Shown: positions 42,467-51,060 of the stretch, in pieces
Layout: the number at the start of each line of letters is the position of its first letter
Numbering within the stretch: position 1 is the stretch's first letter
Assembly (NCBI GenBank): GCA_036504595.1
Contig: DASXUX010000053.1
Span: forward strand, 248,001-312,000
Length of the DNA stretch: 64,000 nucleotides
Direction of reading: 5' to 3'
DNA from: DASXUX01 sp036504595
Lineage (GTDB): Bacteria > Planctomycetota > SZUA-567 > H5-PLA8
Notes under the pieces: model-generated
What the model saw: the letters and a program-made list of their open reading frames with translations, nothing else
Told to the model about the DNA's origin: nothing
Databases searched by the model: none
Translations under genes and position numbers: made by a program

Positions 42467-45400
42467 TTACTGTTCGATCAGCTCGACTCCGCACAACAGT
42501 GTCGTCGAACCTGCCGCGGCCTTCAGTTCCAGCCTGAACTCCTCGCCGATCATCACGTCCTTAAACTCTTTGACCAGTGAACGCCGCACGCCGCCGGCAG
42601 CGGCTGCCACGTCGAGTTTCTCCGCGACGGTCTGTCCTTGCAGAAGAACGTCGAAGACCGAGGTGTCCGATTGCTCCGCAAGGCCGGCGGGTTGAGCGAA
42701 GTACAACTTTACCGTGAAAGCACGAGGCGCTTCAGAGTTCATCTTCAGCTTAAACGTGCGCAGTTTTCGCACGCCGGAAGCCGTCACCCACGGCAGCGGG
42801 CCGCTGATGACGGAGGCGTGCTGGCGGAAGAGCTCGGCTTTCGGAGTCTTTTGCTTTGTGACATCCTCAAGTTCGGCCGCCTTGTCGCTGGGAACTCTGA
42901 TCTCGGGCTCAACTTTGATGTCAAACTTCGGTGCTGGGCCGCCGAGATTGGGATATTCCAGCCACAGCGTACCGCTGTCGTCTACGCGGTTACCTGGAGC
43001 GCCGAAATTGATGGCGGCGTGCACGATCGGGTCTTTGACGCTCGCGCTCGTGCCCATCCATGTCCACGTTTCGACGTCCGGATCGGGCAGGAGGCAAACG
43101 GAGGTCTGAATCTGGTAGCTGCAGCGGCAAGTGCGCGTGTAATCGGGCGCACAGAGCACTCCGCCGGCGACCAGCAGGTTGTGTGTGCAGCTTGAGCGGA
43201 AGCCGCCGAAGTTTCCGGTGCCGCCCATGTGAGCGAGATCGTAGAAACCCGCCGCGCCGGAGCGGAAGGTGATCAGGTTCTGCGCCGCCGCCGGCGTGTT
43301 GCAGCCATAAAGCCGGCTCCACAGCCACTCCGTTTTCATTCCGGTGATCGGACTGGTGTACATGACCGGTTTTCCGGTCAGCAGGTCGGAGCCATTCTTT
43401 TCGCGCAAGACCGTGTTGCCGCGGATCAGCGCCGGGCCGGGCGCCTTGGGATTGCTCCACAGAATCTCGCCGTCTTTCCCGCGGAACGCGCGCATGCCTT
43501 TGGATTCGTCTTTCAGGTTGTCGCGCGAAATCCGGCCGCATTCGATCAGAACGTCATATTCTTCGGAGTAGCTCAGCCACGTACCGAAGACTTTCTTCTC
43601 GCAGTTCCACAGCTCCTTGCCGGTGACCAGATCGAAGGCATGCAAGGCGCCATCCACGAGCGGGAGCGTGGTGTCCTGCGGGCCGAACTCTACTTCGGGC
43701 AGCTTCTTTGTGGTCGTCGTTTTGTCGTCGGTGGCTTTGTCTTTGTCCGTCGTTTTATCCTTATCTTTAGTGGTTGTCTTCGGCGGCTGCACCACTTTGT
43801 AGCGCGACACGCGGTCGATCGCGAAGAGCTTCCCGCCGCCGGCGCAGACGGCGTTGTGGCGGAAGGAAGTCTGCGAGGTGACGGACCAGAGCACCTTGCC
43901 GGTCATGCGGTCCATGACGAAAAGCTTCTGGCTGGCGAGCGCTCGCGGCGTGACCTGCCCGCTGTCGATCTCGCCCTGTTCGTCCTCGTCCTCTTCGTCC
44001 GGCTTCTTCTTGGCCTTGATGGGCGCAATATCCTTGGCGGGCGTCGGCAGAGCGACTCCGCCAATCAGATACTTGTCGAGCACGTTCAGATAGCCCCAGA
44101 TGGTTCCTTTCGGCGCGTCGGCGGGCAGAGCGAACTCGCCCAGCTTCTTTCCGGTGACCGGGTCTAGCCGCAGACAGGATTGATCCAGCGTGACGTAAAT
44201 GCTCTCCGAAGTAGAAACGAAATTCGTCCCAGTGCCGTTGGCGCCGGGGTGGTGAGCGGTGTTGTTGTAGTACGAGCCGACGCCGGGAAGGCTGGTCTCC
44301 CACAGAATCTGGCCGCTGTAGATGTCCATCGCGCGGAACTTGTCCATGCCTTCGATGAACAACCGGCCATCGATCACCTGCGGCTGCGGGCCATGGCCGT
44401 GGCGCGGCAGAATTCCGTCGTGCGTCGAACCGCCGTACCAGAGCACGCCCAGCGGCGCCTTGACCACCGTGTCTTTCGAAACGCGCGTGTTGCCGGCATC
44501 CGCGCTTTCGTGCGTCCAGTTGGCGGCGCCCTCGAGTCCGTTGATCCGGTTCAAGCGAAACATTGCGGATTGCGGATTGCGGATTGCGGATTGATCAAAC
44601 GACGCCCGCTTTCCCTGTGCTTTTGCGAAAGCTTCCAGCGCCGTCTGCTCTTTCTGCTCGGCAAAAAACGCCATGCCGCGGTACGGATTCAGCGAGCGGT
44701 AAATCGCGGCCAAACTTTTTTCCTCGGATGCCGGAAGCTGGCTGACGACAAGGCTCGCGAAGTACGGCGGCAAAGGCAGAGCGCGGACGTCGCCGGCGAT
44801 GACGGCGATCGCGTGGCCGTTTAGTCCGCGAGCGAGCAGGCCTTTCCGCGCCGCCGCGGCTTTCACTTCATCAGGAAGGACAACAATCACGTGCATCTTT
44901 CCCTGTGCGGCCAGTTCTTCCGCGAGCGACGTCTCCCGGGCGCTGAGGACCAGCCCGTAGCCGCCAGACGCTTGGGTCTCGCGAAGGATTGCCTTCACTT
45001 GTTCAGCGCTGTTAGCCGTTTGCTCCTTGGTAGCAGCCTCTTCTCCTCCCGCCGCCGTTCCTGCCTCCTGCGCACTGCCGCTGATCGCTTTCTCGCCGCG
45101 TCCCCGCGTCTCCGCGTCTCCGCGTCCTTTCGCCCCGTCTCCCCGTCCCCCCGTCCCCCCGTCCCCTTTTTCACCGTCTGCCGCGAAGCAGAAGATGCGT
45201 CCGTCTTCAGTGGAAGCGAGCAGCCGTCCGCCAGCGGCGGCCAAATACTCGACGTTGCCGCTGACCTTCAGTTCCGTCCAGGGCGTCGCGCCGGGCTTGA
45301 TCGGCAGCTTGACGATAGCGATCATCCCCTGTGCGCCGACGTAAAGGCTGTCACCGGCCTTGATCAATGTCTTGGCGCCTTTCAGCGGCGTGGCGGCCTG

Positions 45401-46441
45401 CTGCAAATAACCGGGCTTAGCGATGGTCTTGAATTCGAGCGGCTTGGGCAACTTCACACGCGCGGACAAGTCGAACGCCTGCAGTTCATCATTTCCGAGC
45501 CCCAGCAGCAGGCTTCCCGCAATCACCGGCCAATGCGTCGAGGTTCCCTGCGGCTTGCCGTCCTTAAGGTCGAAGACCATACCGCCGCAGAAGTAACTTT
45601 CTTCGCCGCCCAGCACGTCGTGGCTGCCATATTTGTTCGCAAACGTGAAGTACAGCATCTTGCCCGTGTTTTTGTCGAAGCACGCCGCAACCGCACGCCC
45701 GTTGGGCACCAGTAGCCGGTCGCCCGTCAGCACCAGCGAACCTTGCGGCGCGATGCCGCCGAAGGCTTTGGAGCCGTGCGGGTGCGTGAGAAAGTCCGAA
45801 CCTTCGCCGGAATTCGACCACACCGGCTTGCCAGTCTCGGCGTCGAGGCAGTGAACGAAGATTCCCATCATCGGCCAGATGCCAGCGGCGAAGTACACCT
45901 TCCCGTTTTCGACCACCGGCGCGCCGCGCACTGGCCAGGTGTCAATCAGCCGGCCATTGCCGAGCACCAGCCGTTCTTTCGGGGCGCCTTTGAACTTCCA
46001 CAGCAACGAACCCTTGGCCGCATCCAGGGCGTAGAGGTAGCCGTCGTCGGAGCCGGCAAAAACACGGCGGGTAGCGCCGGCCTCCGTGCCGGCCGGCAGG
46101 GACGCCGGCACCACCTCGGCCACCGGGGGCAAGCGCACCGGTCCGCCGGTGATGAAGCGCCACTGTTCCTTCCCAGTGGCCAGATCGTACGCGGTGATGG
46201 AATCATCGTTGGGCGACGAGACGATCATTCGGCCATCGACCACGATCGGCTGGTAGACCGCGTCGAACTGCATTCGCGGCTGATCAGGCCAGGCCGTGAT
46301 GGGCTTGGGCAACTCCAGCGTCCAGCTCAGTTGCAGCTTGGCGGCGAGTTGCTCAGACGTGTTGGCGTTGCGCGCGGCATTCAGCCGCGACATCGGCCAG
46401 TCCGCAGCCTGGGCAACCATCGAGACGAGAAACGCCGCCAT
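42467..46441 (-). CDS. Giant secreted PQQ-propeller protein with Rossmann-like and malectin domains (1)
   Basis: 1324 aa counted from the ATG at 46441 just before the export signal AAFLVSMVAQA-ADWPMSR. The frame extends upstream to TTG 46582 through repeat-encoded residues (DCRLRIADWGL, AAGTEAGAT), so the true start is uncertain. Residues about 1-400 and 600-1080: PQQ-type beta-propeller blades (YDLATGKEQWRF, YALDAAKGSLLWKF, FVMDRMTGKVLWSV). About 500-610: Rossmann, methyltransferase-like segment (KMHVIVVLPDEVKAAAARKG, LPLPPYFASLVVSQL) without a clear SAM glycine loop. C-terminal 110: malectin-like carbohydrate-binding domain (FTVKLYFAQPAG). In-frame low-complexity inserts lie at 45080-45172 and 44561-44596. 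Divergent from its paralogue. Confidence 0.85.
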   Translation of the reverse strand: MAAFLVSMVAQAADWPMSRLNAARNANTSEQLAAKLQLSWTLELPKPITAWPDQPRMQFDAVYQPIVVDGRMIVSSPNDDSITAYDLATGKEQWRFITGGPVRLPPVAEVVPASLPAGTEAGATRRVFAGSDDGYLYALDAAKGSLLWKFKGAPKERLVLGNGRLIDTWPVRGAPVVENGKVYFAAGIWPMMGIFVHCLDAETGKPVWSNSGEGSDFLTHPHGSKAFGGIAPQGSLVLTGDRLLVPNGRAVAACFDKNTGKMLYFTFANKYGSHDVLGGEESYFCGGMVFDLKDGKPQGTSTHWPVIAGSLLLGLGNDELQAFDLSARVKLPKPLEFKTIAKPGYLQQAATPLKGAKTLIKAGDSLYVGAQGMIAIVKLPIKPGATPWTELKVSGNVEYLAAAGGRLLASTEDGRIFCFAADGEKGDGGTGGRGDGAKGRGDAETRGRGEKAISGSAQEAGTAAGGEEAATKEQTANSAEQVKAILRETQASGGYGLVLSARETSLAEELAAQGKMHVIVVLPDEVKAAAARKGLLARGLNGHAIAVIAGDVRALPLPPYFASLVVSQLPASEEKSLAAIYRSLNPYRGMAFFAEQKEQTALEAFAKAQGKRASFDQSAIRNPQSAMFRLNRINGLEGAANWTHESADAGNTRVSKDTVVKAPLGVLWYGGSTHDGILPRHGHGPQPQVIDGRLFIEGMDKFRAMDIYSGQILWETSLPGVGSYYNNTAHHPGANGTGTNFVSTSESIYVTLDQSCLRLDPVTGKKLGEFALPADAPKGTIWGYLNVLDKYLIGGVALPTPAKDIAPIKAKKKPDEEDEDEQGEIDSGQVTPRALASQKLFVMDRMTGKVLWSVTSQTSFRHNAVCAGGGKLFAIDRVSRYKVVQPPKTTTKDKDKTTDKDKATDDKTTTTKKLPEVEFGPQDTTLPLVDGALHAFDLVTGKELWNCEKKVFGTWLSYSEEYDVLIECGRISRDNLKDESKGMRAFRGKDGEILWSNPKAPGPALIRGNTVLREKNGSDLLTGKPVMYTSPITGMKTEWLWSRLYGCNTPAAAQNLITFRSGAAGFYDLAHMGGTGNFGGFRSSCTHNLLVAGGVLCAPDYTRTCRCSYQIQTSVCLLPDPDVETWTWMGTSASVKDPIVHAAINFGAPGNRVDDSGTLWLEYPNLGGPAPKFDIKVEPEIRVPSDKAAELEDVTKQKTPKAELFRQHASVISGPLPWVTASGVRKLRTFKLKMNSEAPRAFTVKLYFAQPAGLAEQSDTSVFDVLLQGQTVAEKLDVAAAAGGVRRSLVKEFKDVMIGEEFRLELKAAAGSTTLLCGVELIEQ
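44561..44596. repeat. GCGGATT heptanucleotide array in PQQ gene 1
   Basis: Four GCGGATT units in tandem, in frame (QSAIRNPQSAM). The words TGCAATC/CGCAATC at 46524-46562, upstream of the same gene, are the matching complementary arm vocabulary. Confidence 0.75.
45080..45172. repeat. GTCTCCGC/GTCCCCCC tandem block in PQQ gene 1
   Basis: CCGCGTCTCCGCGTCTCCGC and CCCGTCCCCCCGTCCCCCCG units; encodes DGGTGGRGDGAKGRGDAETR. Shares words with 3228-3250 and with the mutS block. Confidence 0.7.
46070..46115. repeat. Minimal REPIN in PQQ gene 1
   Basis: GGTAGCGCCGGC-CTCCGT-GCCGGC joined to CGGCAGGGACGCCGGCACCACC (inverted orientation), read on the minus strand as VPASLPAGTEAGATRR. Confidence 0.88.
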
Positions 46442-46707
46442 GAGAATCGAGCGCAGCCCGCGTGAGGAGGTAGCGCCGGCCTCCGTGCCGGCTGCCCCGG
46501 ACGCCGACTCCGTTGCGGAGCTTTTCAATCCCCAATCTGCAATCCGCAATCTGCAATCGAAGAAATCGGGGGGTCTTTTCAACGTTTTGATGGCTCGCGA
46601 CTCCTGCCGGACGTAAGTTGTGGTATATACACCGGTGGTGCCTGGTGAGTGGTGATTGGTGAGTGGTGGTGTGCGGTCGTTCGAAGAGCCGAGAGCTCAA
46701 CCATAGC
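46442..46707. other. Divergent intergenic region with REP and tandem words
   Basis: REP copy GGTAGCGCCGGCCTCCGTGC and CGGC (46469-46492), GCAATCTGCAATCCGCAATC array (46528-46562) and GTGGTGCCTGGTGAGTGGTG array (46634-46675). The two giant PQQ genes diverge from here, so promoters must lie between or within these repeats; none could be fixed by eye. Confidence 0.6.
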
Positions 46708-49700
46708 ATGAAGACTTTCTGCGCTCTTCTGTTACCTACAGCCTTTCTGCTGGCCTGCGGCGTGGCGCTGGGTGAAGACTGGCCGACGGCGCTGCACGAC
46801 AACCAGCGTTCGGGGGTGACGAGCGAGGAACTGCGTCCGCCGCTGGCGCTGCGCTGGCAGACCCCGCGCGCCGTTGCGCCCGCTGCAGGCTGGTCGCTGC
46901 CCGTGGATGCCTATGGCGTGCGCAAGAACAAGCCGGACGTCTGCTTCGACGATGCCTATCGCGTCATCGCGGCCGGGGACGCGGCATATTATTCTTCATC
47001 GGGCGAAAACTGCGTTTACGCGATCGACGCCGCTACGGGCAAGGTGCACTGGCGGTACTTCACGGATGCGGCGCCGCGCCTGGCCCCGGCCTTCTGGAAC
47101 GGGAAGCTTTACTTCGGCGCGGATGACGGCGTCTTCCGCTGCATCGAGGCGGCGACGGGGAAGCAGATTTGGCAATTCAACGCGCGTTTGAACGAGCAGC
47201 AGATGCTCGGTTACGGGCGGTTCCTTTCGCTCTGGCCCATTCGCGCGGGCGGGATTGTTGAGAACGGAATCGCGTACCTCGCGGCGGGGCTTTTTCCAGC
47301 GAACCATATTTTCCTCTGCGCAGTCAACGCCGAAGACGGCCGCCTGGTGTGGCGAAGACAGATCGACGACGGGCTGGGCAGCGATCACGTGCCGCAGGGG
47401 TATATTTTGGCCGCGTCGGCGGGCGAGGCGCCCGCCGCTCCTCCAGCAGGAGCCCCGGGCGCCCTTGCCCGGGGAGTGTTGTTCACAACCTCGCGGACGG
47501 CTCCGGCGCGCTGGAACGCGGCGGACGGGGCGCGCATCGATTTCAAGACGCCATTTCCCGCGGTGAAGGAGGCTCACGAGTACCGCTACTACTGTGGCGG
47601 CAGCGACGCTCAGATCTGGAACGGGCGCAACATCGTCTTCGGCAGCGCGTGCATTCTGGCGTACGATCCGGACAAAACTCTGAAAGACAAATACGGCCGG
47701 GGGCAGAACGGCGATTTGATCTTCAACTGGTTCGGCGCGCGGCAGGCTGCGGTAGCGCCGGCCTCCGTGCCGGCCGGCAAGGACGCCCATCCTATGGCCT
47801 TCATCGCGGCCGACGACTACGTCGCGTGCGTCGATCAGGCCAGGCTGCCGGAACTGGCGGCCGGCGAGTGCAAGGAGTTTGAAGAAGCGTACAAGAAGCT
47901 CGGCGTCGCGGGACGGCTGGATGCGATGGCCGAGTACGAGCAGGCGGTCAAGGAACACGGAGCCGATTACTTCTTGGCGAAAAAGCTCGCCAACGGAGCG
48001 CTGCGCTACAGCAAGGACAACTGGCCGCGTGTTTCCTCCGCGATCATCGAGAAGATCAAGCAGAAGTCCGCGTGGCTGGTGCCGGTTCAGGCCACCGAAG
48101 CGATGATTCTCACGGGCGCCATCCTCTATCTTGGCGGCGAAGACTCCGTGTGCGCGCTGGATTCCCGCACGGGCGAAAAACTCTGGACCGAAAAGACGGG
48201 CAGCCGCGTGCGCGGGCTGGCGGCAGCCAGCGGGCGGCTGTTTGTCAGCACCGTTGATGGGAATGTGCGGTGTTACGATGGTAGCCGCGGCACTCCTGCC
48301 GCGGAGAAGATCCCCGACAAGAGTGTCGGGGCTACGGACAAAGACGATCTCTGGGCCGCCGCGGCGCGCTCCATAATGGCCGAGGCGAAAACGACGCGCG
48401 GGTACTGTCTGCTCGTTGGCAAGGATGCGGATAAGCTCGCGTGCGAACTGGCGCCCATCTCGCAGTTCAGCATTTACTGTCTTTGCACTGAGGACGTCTC
48501 TGCCGCGCGTCAACGTGTGGCAGACGCCGGGCTGTACGGGACGCGAATAGTCATCAATCAATCGGAACTGAAGTCGTTGCCGTTTCCGCCGTACGTCTTC
48601 AATGTCGCGTTTGACTGCGCCGCGGTATCGGGCGGCGCGCCGAGTCCGTATCTTGCAGAAGTGACAAAGCCGTTCGGCGGAATTGCGGTCATTCCGTCCA
48701 AAGGGCAGAAAGAAATCACACAGAACGGGCGGTACGACGTTCGCGACCAGGGGCCATGGCGAATCACCGCCCCGCGCGCACCGATGTTCGGAACGACGAA
48801 GAACTGGACGCACAACTACGCCACGCCGGCCAACACGTACTGCAACAACGACAATTCCGTGCGTGGACCCTTTGGCGTGTCGTGGTTTGGCGAACCCGGG
48901 CCGCGCACCCGGATCGAGCGGCACGCCACGCCGCCGATGCCGCTGGTCGTGAACGGGACAATGTTCACGATCGGCTACGACCGCGTGATGGCCTATGACG
49001 TCTACAACGGCGTTTGCTACTGGGAACGCGAGATCGAAGGGGCAACGCGCGAAGGGTTGCCGCTCAACACCTCGAACATCGTCGCCGACGAGAACAGTCT
49101 TTTCGTTGTCACGAGCAACAAGCAGTGTCTGCGGCTGGACGCTCGCACGGGCAAGACGTTGAAGACCTACGAACCGGTAGCGCCGGCCTCCGTGCCGGCC
49201 GGGAAAGAGGTAGCGCCGGCCTCCGCGCCGGCCGGGAAAGAGGTGGCGCCGGCCTCCACGCCGGCCGGCAGGGACGCCGGCACCACCCCGCCGTCCTGGG
49301 CCTGGATCGCGCGCGATGGTGCGCTGCTCTTCGGCAGCCGTGCCGAAATCGACGAGCGGCGCAAGAACGTTCAGAAGCAGACCAGCAACGCGGTGTTCGC
49401 GCTGGATGTCGAGACCGGCAAGCCGGTCTGGACGCGCGAAGGGCGCGGGATCGATCATGACGGCATTGCTGTGGCACCGGTAGCGCCGGCCTCCGTGCCG
49501 GCCGGAGAACTGCGCCGCATGTTGTTCTTCGTCGATCGCGGCCTGACAGACGATGAACGCAAACAGGCGATGGACTCGACCATACGCGACACTTCAGTGC
49601 CGGATCGCTCGGACGAAAAAGCGAAACTGGTCACAGCCGATCTGCGCAAAATCGTGGCGCTGGATGCGGCGAGCGGCAAGGTGCTCTGGGAAAAGCCGCT

Positions 49701-50889
49701 GAACTGTTCGGACATCACGCTGGACGATAACGTCATTTGCGAAGGGCGCGTCGGCGTTTCGTGCATGGTGTCCGATGGCGTGCTGGTCGTGCACGGCACC
49801 GGAAGCCTGGGGCATCCGCACAAGCAGTTCCTCGCGGGCGAGTTCGCGCGCCGGGCGATGTACGCGTTCGATGCTGCGAGCGGGAAGCTGCTGTGGGGCG
49901 GACGGAAGAACTACTGCAAGCGGCCGATCATCGTGGGCAGCTTGATCTACGGCGAACCCTTCGCATGGGAGCTGAAAACGGGCGCTCTGGCTAAAACGAA
50001 CAACCCGCTGAGCGGACGCGAGCAGGTTCTTGATTTCCATCGCGGCTACATCGGATGCGGGCATCTGCTGGCATCGGGCTCGGCGATTTTTGGCGAACGT
50101 CGCGGCATCTCGTACTGGAATCTGGACGACAAAAGCGGCTTTGTGCCGTTCGGCGGGATGGCTCTGGCGTGCGGGCTGTGCGCAGTTCCGGCCGGCGGTG
50201 TTTTTGCCGCGCCCGAAGGCCGCTCCGGCTGCGCGTGCGACACGCCGATTCACACGTCGATCGTGCTGTATCCGCTCTCGGCCGGCACGGAGGCCGGCGC
50301 TACCGGCGTCAGCGCGTGGGGCACGGGTTTTACTGGCGGAATGGCCGAGACGTTTTCCACGCCGGTGAAGCACGTCTGCATCAATCTCGGCGCGCCGGGC
50401 TTCAGGCAGAGTTCCGTCGGAAAGCAGGAGTGTTTGTGGATCCCGTATCCGACGCGCGTGGACGGCGGACCGCTCGGAAAATGGCTGCCGGCCTACGCGC
50501 ACGATCAGCAGATGTGTTACTACGATGAGACGCTGGCGATCGAAAACACTCCGGACCCGTGGATTTTCACATCGGGCTACCAGAGCGACAAGCCGCTGAA
50601 ATTCCGAATGCTCGACGCCGGGGCGGCGGCGCGCTACACGGTGAAGCTGTATTTCGCCGAACCGCTGGACGTCAAAGCCGGCGAGCGCGTTTTTGGCGTG
50701 CGTATCCAAGGCAAGGAGGTGTTGACGAACTTCGACATCGTTGCGGAAGCCGGCGCTCCACGTCGTGCGCTGATCAAGGAATTCCGCGGTATCGAGGTGA
50801 ACGAGTTCCTTGAGATCACGCTTGTGCCTTCCGGAAAAGGGCCAATCAAGCAGCCGCTGCTATGCGGCTTTGAGGCGTCGCAGGAATAG
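46708..50889 (+). CDS. Giant secreted PQQ-propeller protein with Rossmann-like and malectin domains (2)
   Basis: 1393 aa. ATG 46708 starts the signal peptide MKTFCALLLPTAFLLACGVA. Same architecture as the divergent neighbour: propeller blades (YAIDAATGKVHWRYF, FALDVETGKPVWTREG, YAFDAASGKLLWGGRK), a middle Rossmann-like segment (GYCLLVGKDADKLACELAPI, LPFPPYVFNVAFDCA), and a C-terminal malectin-like domain (YTVKLYFAEPLDVKAGERVF). CACDTPIHTSIVLYPL and GMALACGLCA carry Cys pairs that could bind haem or metal but have no strict CxxCH. It holds the largest number of in-frame REP copies in the window. Probably periplasmic or surface, carbohydrate-related; enzymatic activity unproven. Confidence 0.85.
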   Translation: MKTFCALLLPTAFLLACGVALGEDWPTALHDNQRSGVTSEELRPPLALRWQTPRAVAPAAGWSLPVDAYGVRKNKPDVCFDDAYRVIAAGDAAYYSSSGENCVYAIDAATGKVHWRYFTDAAPRLAPAFWNGKLYFGADDGVFRCIEAATGKQIWQFNARLNEQQMLGYGRFLSLWPIRAGGIVENGIAYLAAGLFPANHIFLCAVNAEDGRLVWRRQIDDGLGSDHVPQGYILAASAGEAPAAPPAGAPGALARGVLFTTSRTAPARWNAADGARIDFKTPFPAVKEAHEYRYYCGGSDAQIWNGRNIVFGSACILAYDPDKTLKDKYGRGQNGDLIFNWFGARQAAVAPASVPAGKDAHPMAFIAADDYVACVDQARLPELAAGECKEFEEAYKKLGVAGRLDAMAEYEQAVKEHGADYFLAKKLANGALRYSKDNWPRVSSAIIEKIKQKSAWLVPVQATEAMILTGAILYLGGEDSVCALDSRTGEKLWTEKTGSRVRGLAAASGRLFVSTVDGNVRCYDGSRGTPAAEKIPDKSVGATDKDDLWAAAARSIMAEAKTTRGYCLLVGKDADKLACELAPISQFSIYCLCTEDVSAARQRVADAGLYGTRIVINQSELKSLPFPPYVFNVAFDCAAVSGGAPSPYLAEVTKPFGGIAVIPSKGQKEITQNGRYDVRDQGPWRITAPRAPMFGTTKNWTHNYATPANTYCNNDNSVRGPFGVSWFGEPGPRTRIERHATPPMPLVVNGTMFTIGYDRVMAYDVYNGVCYWEREIEGATREGLPLNTSNIVADENSLFVVTSNKQCLRLDARTGKTLKTYEPVAPASVPAGKEVAPASAPAGKEVAPASTPAGRDAGTTPPSWAWIARDGALLFGSRAEIDERRKNVQKQTSNAVFALDVETGKPVWTREGRGIDHDGIAVAPVAPASVPAGELRRMLFFVDRGLTDDERKQAMDSTIRDTSVPDRSDEKAKLVTADLRKIVALDAASGKVLWEKPLNCSDITLDDNVICEGRVGVSCMVSDGVLVVHGTGSLGHPHKQFLAGEFARRAMYAFDAASGKLLWGGRKNYCKRPIIVGSLIYGEPFAWELKTGALAKTNNPLSGREQVLDFHRGYIGCGHLLASGSAIFGERRGISYWNLDDKSGFVPFGGMALACGLCAVPAGGVFAAPEGRSGCACDTPIHTSIVLYPLSAGTEAGATGVSAWGTGFTGGMAETFSTPVKHVCINLGAPGFRQSSVGKQECLWIPYPTRVDGGPLGKWLPAYAHDQQMCYYDETLAIENTPDPWIFTSGYQSDKPLKFRMLDAGAAARYTVKLYFAEPLDVKAGERVFGVRIQGKEVLTNFDIVAEAGAPRRALIKEFRGIEVNEFLEITLVPSGKGPIKQPLLCGFEASQE
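47412..47478. repeat. GGGCGAGGCGCCCGCC block in PQQ gene 2
   Basis: GGCGGGCGAGGCGCCCGCCG-CTCC (47418-47441) and GGAGCCCCGGGCGCCCTTGC-CCGGGGAG (47449-47477). Same family as the mutS block 24411-24472, in frame (GEAPAAPPAGAPGALARG). Confidence 0.75.
47751..47790. repeat. REP in PQQ gene 2
   Basis: GGTAGCGCCGGC-CTCCGT-GCCGGC followed by CGGCAAGGACGCC, a REPIN whose second half is decayed; read as VAPASVPAGKDA. Confidence 0.85.
48280..48338. repeat. REPIN with two unlike hairpins in PQQ gene 2
   Basis: GGTAGCCGCGGCACTCCTGC-CGCGG (48280-48304) and CCCCGACAAGAGTGTCGGGG-CTACGG (48312-48337). Both have GTAG outward but the stems differ (CCGCGG versus CCCCGAC). In frame. Confidence 0.8.
49176..49287. 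repeat. 33-bp tandem REP array closed by an inverted REP
   Basis: Units start at 49176, 49209 and 49242 (period 33, 11 codons: VAPASVPAGKE), each GGTAGCGCCGGC-6 nt-GCCGGC plus CGGGAAAGA. The inverted copy CGGCAGGGACGCCGGCACCACC ends at 49287. Confidence 0.9.
49479..49503. repeat. Single REP in PQQ gene 2
   Basis: GGTAGCGCCGGC-CTCCGT-GCCGGC, read as VAPASVPAG. Confidence 0.85.
50280..50304. repeat. Single REP (opposite orientation) in PQQ gene 2
   Basis: GCCGGC-ACGGAG-GCCGGC-GCTACC, read as AGTEAGAT. Confidence 0.85.
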
Positions 50890-51060
50890 GTCGGAAGTTC
50901 CTAGGATGAGCTATATATTTTGTTCAGGAGCCCTCGGCCCTGAAAATGTTTCTTTGATTTCCCTTGCGTTAATTTCACGTTTAGGGAAACTAGCGTGAGG
51001 ATTAGCTGCTGAAATGTTGTCTATATGTCCGCGCCCCGGTTTTGTGGGTGGAGTGAATGC

